From Streptomyces viridochromogenes (lineage in GTDB: Bacteria; Actinomycetota; Actinomycetes; Streptomycetales; Streptomycetaceae), in assembly GCF_001270495.1 (NCBI RefSeq), contig NZ_LGUR01000011.1, forward strand, positions 1 through 17,216: DNA of 17,216 nucleotides. Direction: 5' to 3'. This document shows positions 1 to 7,529 of the stretch, one piece after another; position 1 is the first letter of the stretch; each line of letters starts with the position of its first letter. The translations under genes were made by a program, and so were the position numbers. The notes under the pieces are model-generated. The model had not been told where the DNA came from. It worked only from the letters and a program-made list of their open reading frames with translations, and made no database searches.

Positions 1-615
1 CCCCCGGCCCCGCCCGCGCCGCCCGCGCCCGGCGCCGGCAAGATCAACCTCGACAAGGGCCGCGTCAGCCTCCAGAAGAACCAGACCGTCTCCCTCGTCA
101 AGGGCGGCCGCCCTCTGCTCTCCCAGGTCAAGATGGGCCTCGGCTGGGAGCCGGCGTACCGCGGCAAGGACATCGACCTGGACGCCTCGGTCATCGCGTA
201 CGGCCCGCAGCGCAACCACATCGACAGCTGCTACTTCGGCAAGCTCCAGATCGTGCAGGGCGCCATCCGCCACTCCGGCGACAACCTCACGGGTGAGGGC
301 GGCGGGGACGACGAGGTCATCACCGTCGACCTCGGGCGCCTGCCCCAGGAGGTCACCGGGCTCGTCTTCACGGTCAACTCGTTCTCCGGCCAGAAGTTCA
401 CCGAGGTCGCCAAGGCCTACTGCCGACTGATCGACGCCGCCTCCGGCGAGGAGCTGGTCCGCTTCGACCTCACCAACGCCGAGGCGCAGACCGGCGTGAT
501 GATGGCCAAGTTGATCAAGCAGTTCTCCGGCGAGTGGGAGATGACGGCCATGGGCGACTTCGTGAAGTCCCGCACGGTGAGGGGGATGGTGAAGCCGGCG
601 GCCCAGGCGCTGTAG
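1..615 (+). CDS. TerD-family stress protein, 5' end cut by window edge
   Basis: The reading frame is open from the first base, so the true start lies upstream. The visible part is about 204 residues. It begins with a Pro/Ala-rich linker (PPAPPAPPAPGAG) and then one TerD domain. The hallmark calcium-binding segments are visible: DIDLDASVIAY near the start of the domain and GDNLTGEGGGDDEVITVDL about 40 residues later. TerD proteins are associated with tellurite and general stress resistance and, in Streptomyces, with calcium-dependent development; that is family knowledge. The Pro-rich linker suggests a longer protein with another N-terminal part, perhaps a second domain, which cannot be seen here. 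The ATG at 133 is internal to the domain and is not the start. The gene converges on the sugar permease gene. Confidence 0.93.
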   Translation, partial: PPAPPAPPAPGAGKINLDKGRVSLQKNQTVSLVKGGRPLLSQVKMGLGWEPAYRGKDIDLDASVIAYGPQRNHIDSCYFGKLQIVQGAIRHSGDNLTGEGGGDDEVITVDLGRLPQEVTGLVFTVNSFSGQKFTEVAKAYCRLIDAASGEELVRFDLTNAEAQTGVMMAKLIKQFSGEWEMTAMGDFVKSRTVRGMVKPAAQAL

Positions 616-632
616 AGGTCGTACGACGTCCA

Positions 633-658
633 GGGCGCCCCCGGCAAAGGGGGCGCCC
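633..658 (+). terminator. Perfect 10-bp stem-loop after the TerD gene
   Basis: GGGCGCCCCC at 633-642 pairs perfectly with GGGGGCGCCC at 649-658 around a 6-base loop GGCAAA. It lies 17 bases after the TerD stop codon. There is no U-run, as is common for actinobacterial terminators. It may also act for the converging permease operon. Confidence 0.7.
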
Positions 659-776
659 GGCCGAAGGGGATGCCCGGCAAAGGGGGCGCCCGGCCGAAGG
701 GGATGCCCGGCCAAGGGGATGCCCGGCCGAAGGGGATGCCCGGCCAAGGGGATGCCCGGCCGAACGGTGCCCGGCC
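633..776. repeat. Degenerate tandem repeat, 16-18 bp unit
   Basis: About eight units of the form (G)ATGCCCGGCC(G)AAGGG follow one another between the converging TerD and permease genes. The last four alternate between a 16-bp form (GATGCCCGGCCAAGGG) and a 17-bp form (GATGCCCGGCCGAAGGG), giving a 33-bp higher-order period. Units nearest TerD carry GGCGCCC in place of GATGCCC. No gene is supported here. The array grew out of the terminator hairpin unit, or the reverse (inference). Confidence 0.8.
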
Positions 777-788
777 CGTGAGTGCCGC

Positions 789-1766
789 TCACATCTTCGT
801 GGCCCCCGCCGCCAGATCCCGCAGGAAGTGCCGCGCCCCGATCAGGAACACGATGATCAACGGGATCACGCTCATCAACGCCCCGGCCATCACGAGCGCG
901 TAGTCGGCGTTGTACAGCACATTGAGGTTCGCCAGGGCGACCTGGAGGGTGACCTTGTCCGGGTTGATCATGACGACCAGCGGCCAGATGTAGTCGTTCC
1001 AGAGGCCGATGAAGGTGAAGATGCCGAGGAAGGCGAGGGCCGGCCGGAACAGCGGCAGTGCGACCTGCCAGTAGAGGCGGAAGAAGCCCGCGCCGTCGAT
1101 CCGCCCCGCGTCCAACAGCTCGTCCGGCAGTGAGTTCTGGGCGTACTGACGCATCCAGAAGATGCCGAAGGCGTTGGCCGCGCCCGGGATGATCAGGGCC
1201 TTCAGCGAGCCGGCCCAGCCGAACTCGGCCATGGTGACGAACTGCGGCACCAGCGAGAGCTGCGCGGGGATCATGTAGGTGACCAGGAGCGTGCCGAAGA
1301 GGAACTTCTTGCCGGGGAACTCGTATTTGGCGAAGGCGAACGCGGCCAGCGAGTCGAAGAACAGCACCAGCGCGGTCCCGGCCACGGACACGGCGATCGT
1401 GTTCCAGAGGGAGCCGAAGAAGTCGATGGTGTCGAGCACCCGCCCCATGTTGTCCAGGAGATGCGGGCCCGGCACGAGCTTGGGCGGGTAGCTGTAGATG
1501 TCCTGGGTGGTGCCGGAGGCCATCACCACCAGCCAGTAGAAGGGGAACAGCGAGATCAGCACCCCGAGCAGCAGCGCCGCCCGCACGGCGATCCGGGTGA
1601 GTCTGCTGCCGGAGCCGATGGCCAGCCCCGCGCTGCCGGTCGACCTGCCGCCGGTCGACCTGCCGCCGGTCGCCCGGTTGCCAGTGGTCGCCCCGTTGCC
1701 GATCGTCGCCCCGTCGTCGGCGGTCGCCCCGTTGCCGGTCGTCGTCCCGTCGTGATCAGCGGCCAT
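789..1766 (-). CDS. Sugar ABC transporter permease, MalG type
   Basis: This 325-residue protein is an inner-membrane permease of the carbohydrate-uptake CUT1 type. Six hydrophobic segments are visible, the first at about residues 61-82. The EAA loop that contacts the ATPase is at about 216-240 (ELLDAGRIDGAGFFRLYWQVALPLFRP). The C-terminus LRDLAAGATKM is typical of MalG-like proteins. The ATG start overlaps the end of the upstream permease gene by 11 bp, which suggests translational coupling. The first ~50 residues are an unusual low-complexity cytoplasmic tail made of hexapeptides such as TTTGNG, ATADDG and ATIGNG. It is the last gene of a three-gene operon with no ATPase gene; in Streptomyces such importers commonly share the MsiK ATPase. 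The substrate cannot be read from the sequence. Confidence 0.95.
   Translation of the reverse strand: MAADHDGTTTGNGATADDGATIGNGATTGNRATGGRSTGGRSTGSAGLAIGSGSRLTRIAVRAALLLGVLISLFPFYWLVVMASGTTQDIYSYPPKLVPGPHLLDNMGRVLDTIDFFGSLWNTIAVSVAGTALVLFFDSLAAFAFAKYEFPGKKFLFGTLLVTYMIPAQLSLVPQFVTMAEFGWAGSLKALIIPGAANAFGIFWMRQYAQNSLPDELLDAGRIDGAGFFRLYWQVALPLFRPALAFLGIFTFIGLWNDYIWPLVVMINPDKVTLQVALANLNVLYNADYALVMAGALMSVIPLIIVFLIGARHFLRDLAAGATKM
1637..1754 (-). repeat. Coding tandem repeat in the permease N-terminus
   Basis: DNA coding for the permease N-terminal tail consists of imperfect 18-bp repeats (hexapeptides of the form A/T-T-x-G/D-N/D-G), followed by 15-bp repeats containing GGTCGACCTGCCGCC that encode STGGR-like units. 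The repeats stay in frame. Copy number is likely to vary between strains (inference). Confidence 0.75.
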
Positions 1767-2778
1767 CGCGAGCCCCCTTGCGGCGCAGCAGCCCGGCGAT
1801 GCCGGGTCGGCGGTCGTCGCGGTCGGATCCGGAGACCAGCCGCCAGTTGATGATCGTGAAGACCGCGATGATCGCGAAGAGGAGCCAGCCCATCGCGGCG
1901 CCGTAGCCGAACTGGTGCTCCTTGAATGCCTTCTGCCAGAGGTAGAGCACGATGGTCATGCCCTCCTGGCCCGGTCCGCCGGTGGTTCCGACGTCGGTCG
2001 ACTGGAAGAGCACCTGGGACTCGGTGAAGATCTGCAGGCCGTTGATGGTCGAGGTGACTGCGGCGAAGAGGACCACCGGGCGCAACTGCGGCAGCACGAC
2101 CCGGAAGAGGGTCTGCCAGCTGTTCGCGCCGTCGACACGGGCGGCCTCGAAGTGCTCGGTGGGGATGGCCTGGAGGCCCGCGAGGAAGATCAGGGCGTTG
2201 TAGCCGACCCACCGCCAGATGATCATGAGGGAGACGGACGACTTGATGCCCCACTCGGAGGACAGCCAGCCGATCCCGTCCACCCCGATCGCCCGCAGCG
2301 CCGAGTTGGCGAGTCCCGCCTGGGCGAAGACCGAGCCGAAGACGACGGTCATGGCGACCATCGAGGTGACGTTGGGGATGAAGTAGGCGACCCGCATCGC
2401 GCCGCTGAAGCGGACCTGCGAGTGCAGCAGGAAGGCCAGCACCAGGGCGAGGAACAGCATCGGCACCGTGGACAGGAACCAGATCTCGAAGGTGTTGAGC
2501 ACCGAGTGCCAGAACACCGGGTCCTTCAGCAGCCAGCCGTACTGCTGAAGCCCGACGAAGCGCATGTCGCCGATGCCGTCCCAGTCCTGGAAGGACAGGT
2601 AGAGGGAGTAGAGCACCGGGAAGGTGCCGAAGACGGCGAACAGCACGTAGAACGGGGAGATGGCGAGAAGGGGCGGGAGGTGACGTCTGCGTCCGCCCGG
2701 GGCGCTGGACCGCGTGCGGCGGACAGGGCGCCGCTCATCGGCCGGCGGCGCGCCCGCCGGGTCGAGAACCGTGGCCAT
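1756..2778 (-). CDS. Sugar ABC transporter permease, MalF type
   Basis: This 340-residue inner-membrane permease pairs with the MalG-type protein downstream. The N-terminus is basic and Pro/Arg-rich. The first membrane segment is at about 37-63 (LLAISPFYVLFAVFGTFPVLYSLYLSF), and the EAA loop lies at about 211-234 (EAARVDGANSWQTLFRVVLPQLRP). The segment GGPGQEGMTIVLYLWQKAF is characteristic of this family. The ATG start lies one base after the stop codon of the binding-protein gene, and the 3' end overlaps the next permease by 11 bp, so the three are one operon. The order of binding protein, MalF-like and MalG-like is standard for actinobacterial sugar importers. Confidence 0.95.
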   Translation of the reverse strand: MATVLDPAGAPPADERRPVRRTRSSAPGGRRRHLPPLLAISPFYVLFAVFGTFPVLYSLYLSFQDWDGIGDMRFVGLQQYGWLLKDPVFWHSVLNTFEIWFLSTVPMLFLALVLAFLLHSQVRFSGAMRVAYFIPNVTSMVAMTVVFGSVFAQAGLANSALRAIGVDGIGWLSSEWGIKSSVSLMIIWRWVGYNALIFLAGLQAIPTEHFEAARVDGANSWQTLFRVVLPQLRPVVLFAAVTSTINGLQIFTESQVLFQSTDVGTTGGPGQEGMTIVLYLWQKAFKEHQFGYGAAMGWLLFAIIAVFTIINWRLVSGSDRDDRRPGIAGLLRRKGARDGR

Positions 2779-2779
2779 G

Positions 2780-4087
2780 TCAGCTCACCCCCAGTCGGGA
2801 CAACGTGGTCTCAGCGGTGTTCACCGCGTCCCGCCAGGCCCGGTCGGGGTTCTTGCCGAGCATTTCCACTTTGGTCAGCTCCTGGAAGAACGGGGTGTTG
2901 GCGGTCTCCTCGTACGGGCTGAAGTAGTTCACCGGGGCCTTCTCGGCAGCCGGGCCGAAGACGTCGATGGGCTGCTGACCGCCGAAGAAGGGGTCCGGCT
3001 TGTGCATCGCGGGGTCGGCATAGGCGGCCGGAGTGGTGGGGAACAGGGATATCTCCTGGTAGCTCTTGAGCTGGTTCTCCGGGCTGAGCAGCCATGTGAG
3101 GAAGGCGAAGGCCGCCTCGGGGTCCCGGCAGTAGCGGGTCAGGGTCATGTACGAGCCGCCGTAGTTGGCCGGACCGTCCGGCATGGTGGTGAGCCGCCAG
3201 GTCCCGGACGTCTTCGGCGCGGAGTCCTTCAGGCCGTTGATGGCCCACACCGCCGTGGTCATCGTGGCGACCCGGCCGCCGCTCATGGCCGCGTTGAAGT
3301 CGGGCGTCCCGTCCGTGATCCTGCCGCTGAGCCGTTGGCGGAGGATCTCCACGGAGAGGTCCCAGCCGCGCTTGACGTGCTCCTGGTCGCCGATGAAGCG
3401 GTTGTCGGCGTCCACGAACTGCTTGGGACTCTGGAGCAGGACCTGTTGGAAGACGTTGCCGATGTTGCTCACCAGGTACGGCTTGCCGGGCGCTTTCGCG
3501 CGCAGCGTCCTGCCCGCGGCGATGAACTTCTCCCAGGTGGGGATCGCCTCGGCGACGTCCGCCGGTTCGTAGGCCAGTCCGGCCTGCCGGAAGAGGTCCC
3601 TGCGGTAGTAGAGCGCGGTGGGGCCGGCGTCGAGGGGGAAGCCGATCATCCGGCCCGACGGGGTGAAGCAGCTCTTCCACTTCCAGTCGAGGTACCGGTC
3701 GCGGACGGACTCGGCGCCGAGCGTCCTGAGGTCGAGGAACTCGTTCTCGTCGGGGAAGAACGTGGCGAGGTTGTCGGAGTTCGCGACGGTGATGTCCGGT
3801 ACGTAGGCGCGGGCGGCGAGGCTGGTGCGCACCTTGGAGTCGATCTCGCCGTCGGGGATCTGCGAGCCCCGCACCCTCAGCCCCGGCACCCCGGGGACGC
3901 CGCGCTTGGCGGTGGCGAGCAGTTCGTCGCTGAGCGCGCCCTTCCAGTACCAGAGGCTGAGGTGGCTGGTGCCCGCGGAGGCCGATCCGCTGGGGGCTCC
4001 GCATCCCGACAAACCCAGCAGAGCGGCGCCCGCGCCGCCCAGCGAGGCCCCCAGAAATCGTCTGCGGGACGTCGTTCGGTGTTCCAT
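2780..4087 (-). CDS. Sugar-binding lipoprotein of the ABC importer
   Basis: This is the extracellular solute-binding protein of family 1, which captures the sugar outside the membrane and delivers it to the two permeases. With the ATG at 4087 it has 435 residues. The N-terminus TSRRRFLGASLGG is a Tat-type signal, followed by a hydrophobic stretch and the lipobox LSGC, so it should be exported folded and lipid-anchored. Binding-protein motifs include SLWYWKG at the mature N-terminus, the stretch GFPLDAGPTALYYRRDLFRQAGL, and AFAFLTWLLSPENQ near the C-terminus. A longer frame begins with TTG at 4123, but the ATG directly precedes a normal Tat signal, so I prefer it. It is the first gene of the operon, downstream of a promoter and operator. 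The substrate is unknown; an oligosaccharide is plausible. Confidence 0.93.
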   Translation of the reverse strand: MEHRTTSRRRFLGASLGGAGAALLGLSGCGAPSGSASAGTSHLSLWYWKGALSDELLATAKRGVPGVPGLRVRGSQIPDGEIDSKVRTSLAARAYVPDITVANSDNLATFFPDENEFLDLRTLGAESVRDRYLDWKWKSCFTPSGRMIGFPLDAGPTALYYRRDLFRQAGLAYEPADVAEAIPTWEKFIAAGRTLRAKAPGKPYLVSNIGNVFQQVLLQSPKQFVDADNRFIGDQEHVKRGWDLSVEILRQRLSGRITDGTPDFNAAMSGGRVATMTTAVWAINGLKDSAPKTSGTWRLTTMPDGPANYGGSYMTLTRYCRDPEAAFAFLTWLLSPENQLKSYQEISLFPTTPAAYADPAMHKPDPFFGGQQPIDVFGPAAEKAPVNYFSPYEETANTPFFQELTKVEMLGKNPDRAWRDAVNTAETTLSRLGVS

Positions 4088-4128
4088 GGGGGCGCACTCG
4101 CTTTCCGGACGTGCGGAAGACAACGATG

Positions 4129-4145
4129 TCGGACCCTTCGTCCGA
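4129..4145 (-). promoter_or_regulatory. Leader hairpin in the importer mRNA
   Basis: On the minus strand TCGGAC, a 5-base loop and GTCCGA form a 6-bp hairpin in the untranslated leader. It sits inside a wider 9-bp inverted repeat (ACGATGTCG at 4123-4131 and CGACATCGT at 4152-4160), so a two-part stem is possible. Its function is unknown; it may affect stability or bind a regulator. Confidence 0.45.
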
Positions 4146-4189
4146 GCGGCTCGACATCGTGCTGTGGGGAGATTTTGGGGGCCCGTGAG

Positions 4190-4203
4190 CGTTCACGTGA
4201 ACG
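4190..4203. promoter_or_regulatory. Palindromic operator, probably LacI-type
   Basis: CGTTCACGTGAACG is a perfect 14-bp palindrome with a central CG, the usual form of LacI-family operators. It begins 9 bases downstream of the predicted -10 box of the importer operon, covering the start of the transcript, where a bound repressor would block transcription. The nearby LacI-type regulator is the obvious candidate binder (inference). Confidence 0.7.
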
Positions 4204-4212
4204 TTGCCGTTG

Positions 4213-4242
4213 AGTATCGAGGCGGCCGAAAAGCAGTGTCAA
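4213..4242 (-). promoter_or_regulatory. Promoter of the sugar importer operon
   Basis: On the minus strand a perfect -35 box TTGACA (4242-4237) is followed by an 18-base spacer and a -10 box GATACT (4218-4213). The predicted transcript starts just before or within the palindromic operator and has a leader of roughly 115 bases before the binding-protein ATG. Confidence 0.65.
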
Positions 4243-4601
4243 GGGACATGCACGGCTGATGTGTTGAGGTACTTCCGGCCAGGTGTCGGGGCATTTCCGG
4301 GTATGCGCCGCGGTTTCCGGCTGGGCGTCGCGGCGGTGCCGACTGGGCTGGCGCGTTTCTGGCTGCGCGTGGAAGGTCTACGGCTGTGCGGGGGGCGTCT
4401 CTCGCTGCGCCTCAAGGCGTTTCCGGCTGCGCGCGGGGCATCCCCGACTGCACCTCAAGGCGCCCACGCCCGCACCCGCGGCATCCCCAACCACACCTCA
4501 AGACGCCCCCGGCCACACACAGGGCATCCCCAACCGCACCTCAAGGCGCCCCGGCTCACCAGGACCGGGCCTCCCGCGAAGGGCGGGCGTCGGCGTCGGC
4601 G
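4243..4601. other. Intergenic region between regulator and importer
   Basis: This 359-bp stretch has no supported gene. Its middle and right part is a 43-bp tandem array. The part near 4250-4390 is GC-rich with TTCCGGCTG/TTTCTGGCTGCG-like repeats and no clear signal. Just after the regulator stop codon there are only weak hairpins (for example CCCGC/GCGGG near 4570-4585), so a terminator is not certain. Confidence 0.6.
4396..4563. repeat. 43-bp tandem repeat, about four copies
   Basis: Units start at about 4396, 4439, 4482 and 4525. The last three begin CATCCCC and all share CACCTCAAG(G/A)CGCCC or its variant GCCTCAAGGCG at the same place. The first unit is the most diverged and the last is shortened. 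The repeats are directly adjacent, with no unique spacers. Role unknown. Confidence 0.8.
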
Positions 4602-5648
4602 TCAGGCGGACGCCCGTACCACCAGTTCGGGAACCACCCATGCCTCGGCACCCCGCAGCGGCTCCGCGCCCGAATGCAGCCGGGCCACCTGCTCGACGGC
4701 CAGTCGTCCCAGCCGCCGCTTGTCGATGTGCAGGGTGGACAGCGCGGGCTCCACCAACTCTCCCAGCGAGAGCCCGTCGAAGCCCAGGACGGCCAGATCC
4801 TCCGGCACCCGCCGGCCCCGGCGCCGGGCGGCGCGCATGGCGCCGACCGCGATCAGGTCGTTGAAGCCGAAGACGGCGGTGATGTCGGGCCGGGCGTCCA
4901 GCAGTTGCTCCATCCCGGCCTCTCCCCCGGCCACGCTGTGCTCGGCGCACAACGTGATCCAGCTTTCGTCCACCGGCAGGCCGTACCGCCGGGCCTGCTG
5001 CAGGAAGGCCCCCCGGCGCGGGCCGGGGCCGTGCACGCCGTCCAGCATGCCGATCCTGCGGTGCCCCGCGCCCACCAGGTGGGCCATGCCCTGTGCGAGA
5101 CCGGCGGCGGCGTCGATCCCCACGGCCGCGAAACGGGTCTGCTGCGGGCCGCGCTCCAGCAGCACCAGCGGTACGCCGCCGAGGTGCCGGGCCAGTACGT
5201 CGTCCGGGCTCTTGAAGTAGCCCACGATCGCGTCCGCCTGATGCGACAGGACGTCGAGCGCGTCCTGCTCGCGGGCCTCGTCGATGCGCGAGTCCCACAT
5301 CACCACCTGCCAGCCCCGCTGCTCGGCCGCCTCCAGGACGCCGGCGGCCACCTCAGGGAAGAAGGGGTTCATCAGATCCGGGATCACCAGCCCCGTCGTC
5401 ACGGTGCCCTTCCGCACCATGCCGCGCGCGAACCGGCTCGGCCGGTAGTCCAGCAGCCGAGCCGCCTCCAGCACCCGTTCCTTCGTGGCCGGGTCGATCT
5501 CGCCCTTGTCGTTGACCGCACGGGAGACCGTCTGTCGTGACACTCCGGCCAGCTTCGCGACATCGTGGATCGTGGCCCGGCGGCGGGTGCCGTCAGGCTG
5601 CTCGACACTTGGCTCCCGCTGCTGATCGTCCGCCCACACGCTGTGCAC
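4602..5648 (-). CDS. LacI-family transcriptional regulator
   Basis: With the GTG start at 5648 the protein has 348 residues, normal for the family. I chose this start because GCGGAG sits about 7 bases upstream. A longer frame from an ATG at 5735 would run through an interspersed repeat and has no such support. The DNA-binding domain is at about 25-72 (ATIHDVAKLAGVSRQTVSRAVNDKGEI, then the hinge helix YRPSRFARGM). The rest is a periplasmic-binding-protein-like sugar domain with typical segments GLVIPDLMNPFFPEVAAGV, RRIGMLDG, AVFGFNDLIAVGAMRA and LAVLGFDG. It most likely represses the sugar importer operon just downstream on the same strand through the palindrome at 4190-4203, with the imported sugar as inducer (inference). 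Confidence 0.93.
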   Translation of the reverse strand: MHSVWADDQQREPSVEQPDGTRRRATIHDVAKLAGVSRQTVSRAVNDKGEIDPATKERVLEAARLLDYRPSRFARGMVRKGTVTTGLVIPDLMNPFFPEVAAGVLEAAEQRGWQVVMWDSRIDEAREQDALDVLSHQADAIVGYFKSPDDVLARHLGGVPLVLLERGPQQTRFAAVGIDAAAGLAQGMAHLVGAGHRRIGMLDGVHGPGPRRGAFLQQARRYGLPVDESWITLCAEHSVAGGEAGMEQLLDARPDITAVFGFNDLIAVGAMRAARRRGRRVPEDLAVLGFDGLSLGELVEPALSTLHIDKRRLGRLAVEQVARLHSGAEPLRGAEAWVVPELVVRASA

Positions 5649-5708
5649 TTTACGCTCCGCTGGAAGTGCCGCGATATGCCGTCGGTCGTCCGCGGCGCCG
5701 TCGGGGCC

Positions 5709-5756
5709 GGTCGCGCCCACGCGGCGGAGCCGCATATCGATACAGCCCCGCGCCCC
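5709..5756 (-). repeat. Interspersed intergenic repeat, copy A
   Basis: This 48-bp element is the reverse complement of the element at 11310-11357 with 45 of 48 positions identical. Read on the minus strand it begins GGGGCGCGGGGCTG, has TATCGATATGCGGC in the middle and ends GTGGGCGCGACC. It lies between the acdS terminator and the LacI-type gene. I recall similar sequences between genes in Streptomyces genomes, but cannot check this here. Confidence 0.8.
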
Positions 5757-5757
5757 C

Positions 5758-5783
5758 GGGATCGGCGCTTCGCGCCTGATCCC
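5758..5783 (-). terminator. Terminator of acdS
   Basis: On the minus strand GGGATC-A-GGCGC, loop GAA, then GCGCC-GATCCC form an 11-bp stem with one bulged base and a 3-base loop. It starts about 11 bases after the acdS stop codon. A typical GC-rich actinobacterial terminator without a U-run. Confidence 0.8.
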
Positions 5784-5794
5784 TCTGCGTAGCC

Positions 5795-6823
5795 TCAGAA
5801 GAGCGCGCTGTATGCGTTCAGCGCCGGTTGGCCACCGAGGTGGGCGTACAGCACGGTCGACTCCGGGCCGATCTCCCCTCGCCGGACCAGGTCGATCATT
5901 CCGGCCATCGACTTCCCCTCGTAGACGGGGTCGGTGACCATGCCCTCGGTTCGTGCGGCCAGCCGCATCGCCTCCAGGGTCGTTCCGTCCGGGATGCCGT
6001 ACGTGCCCGCGTGGTACCGATCGTCGAGCTCGACGTCGGCCTCGGTCAACTCGCGCTCAACACCGATGAGTTGACCGGTGTTGTGGGCGATACGGGCGAT
6101 CTGCTCGCGGGTGGTGTCGGGCTTGGCCGAGGCGTCGATGCCGAGGACGCGGCGCGGACGGCCGCCCGCCTCCTCCAGGGCGGCGAAGCCGGCGACCATG
6201 CCGGCCTGGGTGGAACCGGTCACCGAGCACACGATCACGGTGTCGAAGAAGACCCCCGACTGCCTCTCCTGCTCGGCCACTTCGTACGCCCAGCCGGCGA
6301 AGCCCAGCCCGCCGAGCGGATGGTCGGAAGCCCCGGCCGGGATGGCGTACGGCTTGCCGCCCGACTCCTCCACCTCCCTGAGCGCCTGCTCCCAGCTCTC
6401 CTTGAAGCCGATCCCGAAGCCGGCCCGCACGAGGCGTACGTCGGCTCCGGCGAGGCGGCTGACGAGGATGTTGCCGACCTTGTCGTACACGGAGTCGGGC
6501 CAGTCCACCCAGCTCTCCTGGATCAGCACGCACTTGAGCCCGGCCCGGGCGGCGACGGCGGCGACCTGGCGGGTGTGGTTGGACTGCACGCCACCGATCG
6601 AGACGAGCGTGTCGCAGCCCTGCGCGAGCGCGTCGGCGACCAGGTACTCCAGCTTGCGGGTCTTGTTGCCGCCGTAGGCGATCCCGGAGTTGCAGTCCTC
6701 CCGCTTGGCCCAGAGGGAGGCGCCGCCGAGGTGGGCGGTCAGGCGCTCCAGGGGGTGCACGGGGGACGGGCCGAAGAGGAGGGGGTAGCGGTCGTAGGAG
6801 GAGAGGGACGGGGAAGAGGACAT
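5795..6823 (-). CDS. acdS: 1-aminocyclopropane-1-carboxylate deaminase
   Basis: This PLP enzyme splits ACC, the plant precursor of ethylene, into 2-oxobutanoate and ammonia, giving the cell a nitrogen source and lowering plant ethylene. The ATG at 6823 has GGAGG 5 bases upstream; an earlier TTG at 6841 lies before that site and is less likely. The 342-residue product has the usual length. The PLP lysine is K54 in [11 protein letters not shown]. Related D-cysteine desulfhydrases differ at two known positions; here E302 (DPVYEGKS) and L329 (AHLGGQPAL) match the residues known as Glu295 and Leu322 in the Pseudomonas enzyme, so true ACC deaminase activity is expected. Other family segments are [23 protein letters not shown] and [12 protein letters not shown]. 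It lies 54 bases behind a GntR regulator gene and is probably co-transcribed with it. Confidence 0.96.
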   Translation of the reverse strand: MSSSPSLSSYDRYPLLFGPSPVHPLERLTAHLGGASLWAKREDCNSGIAYGGNKTRKLEYLVADALAQGCDTLVSIGGVQSNHTRQVAAVAARAGLKCVLIQESWVDWPDSVYDKVGNILVSRLAGADVRLVRAGFGIGFKESWEQALREVEESGGKPYAIPAGASDHPLGGLGFAGWAYEVAEQERQSGVFFDTVIVCSVTGSTQAGMVAGFAALEEAGGRPRRVLGIDASAKPDTTREQIARIAHNTGQLIGVERELTEADVELDDRYHAGTYGIPDGTTLEAMRLAARTEGMVTDPVYEGKSMAGMIDLVRRGEIGPESTVLYAHLGGQPALNAYSALF

Positions 6824-6877
6824 GGGGGCCTCCAAGGGCAACGGCGTCGGTCGGTGTCGGCGTCGGGGGGCGTCGCG

Positions 6878-7525
6878 TCAGTCGGAGTCGGCCAGGTCGG
6901 CGAGGGTGCGCCAGATCTCCGCCGTGACACGGACCGCTCCGTCCACGTCACCGGCGGCGCACGTCTCGATCAACCGTTCGTGGAGCCCGGCCGAACGGCA
7001 GGACCCGCCCTCGCCGAAGCGCCGGCGCTCCAGGCGGCGGATGAGAGGGGTGTAGCGGGCGACGGTGGCGGCGGCCGCACGGTTGCCGCTCACCCGCACC
7101 AGTACGTCGTGCAGTTCGTCGTCGGCCCGCAGGGCGAGGTCCACCTCACCGGCCGCGACGGCGGCGGCGAAGCGCTCGTTGGCGGTGCGCATGATCTCCA
7201 CGTCCGGGGCCGTCAGCCGGGGCACGGCGACCCGCGTCGCCAGCTCGTGCATGGCGCCGACCACGGCGGCGGCGTCCCGCACGTCGGCGGCCACGAGCGG
7301 TGTCACCCGGGTGTAGCTCTGGGGCTTGCTCTCCAGCAGCCCCTCGTCCACGAGCCGCGAGAACGCCTCGCGCACCGGCGCCCGGGACAGCCCGAGCCGC
7401 TCCGCGAGATCGGCGTCCCGCACCACCGCGCCGGGCTCGATCTCCCCGGCCACGATGGCGTCCCGGATCGCTTCGTACGCCCGGTCCCTGAGCAGGGTCC
7501 GGCCTACGGGTCGTATCGCCTCCAC
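6878..7525 (-). CDS. GntR/FadR-type regulator upstream of acdS
   Basis: This 215-residue repressor-type protein has a winged-helix DNA-binding domain at about 10-75 (AYEAIRDAIVAGEIEPGAVVRDADLAERLGLSRAPVREAFSRLVDEGLLE) and a helical FCD ligand domain after it. FCD metal-site residues are visible at D135/H139 (DDELH) and H182 (GLHERLIE). The usual final histidine is not present in TAEIWRTL, so metal binding may be changed. The start is a GTG at 7525 with no good ribosome site ahead, so the mRNA may be leaderless (inference). A GntR-type gene next to acdS is known in actinobacteria, and this one probably controls acdS and itself through the imperfect palindrome just upstream. The ligand may be ACC or a related amino acid, but this is not shown by the sequence. 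Confidence 0.9.
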   Translation of the reverse strand: MEAIRPVGRTLLRDRAYEAIRDAIVAGEIEPGAVVRDADLAERLGLSRAPVREAFSRLVDEGLLESKPQSYTRVTPLVAADVRDAAAVVGAMHELATRVAVPRLTAPDVEIMRTANERFAAAVAAGEVDLALRADDELHDVLVRVSGNRAAAATVARYTPLIRRLERRRFGEGGSCRSAGLHERLIETCAAGDVDGAVRVTAEIWRTLADLADSD

Positions 7526-7529
7526 GAAC

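Noticed and set aside
4088..4123. TTG start for the sugar-binding protein
   Set aside because: The ATG at 4087 gives a normal Tat lipoprotein signal; the extra 12 residues would precede it.
4396..4563. CRISPR array
   Set aside because: The repeats abut without unique spacers, are degenerate and have no cas genes nearby.
5649..5735. Longer LacI-type regulator from an ATG at 5735
   Set aside because: The extra residues are encoded by the interspersed repeat and the gap; the GTG at 5648 has GGAG at proper distance.
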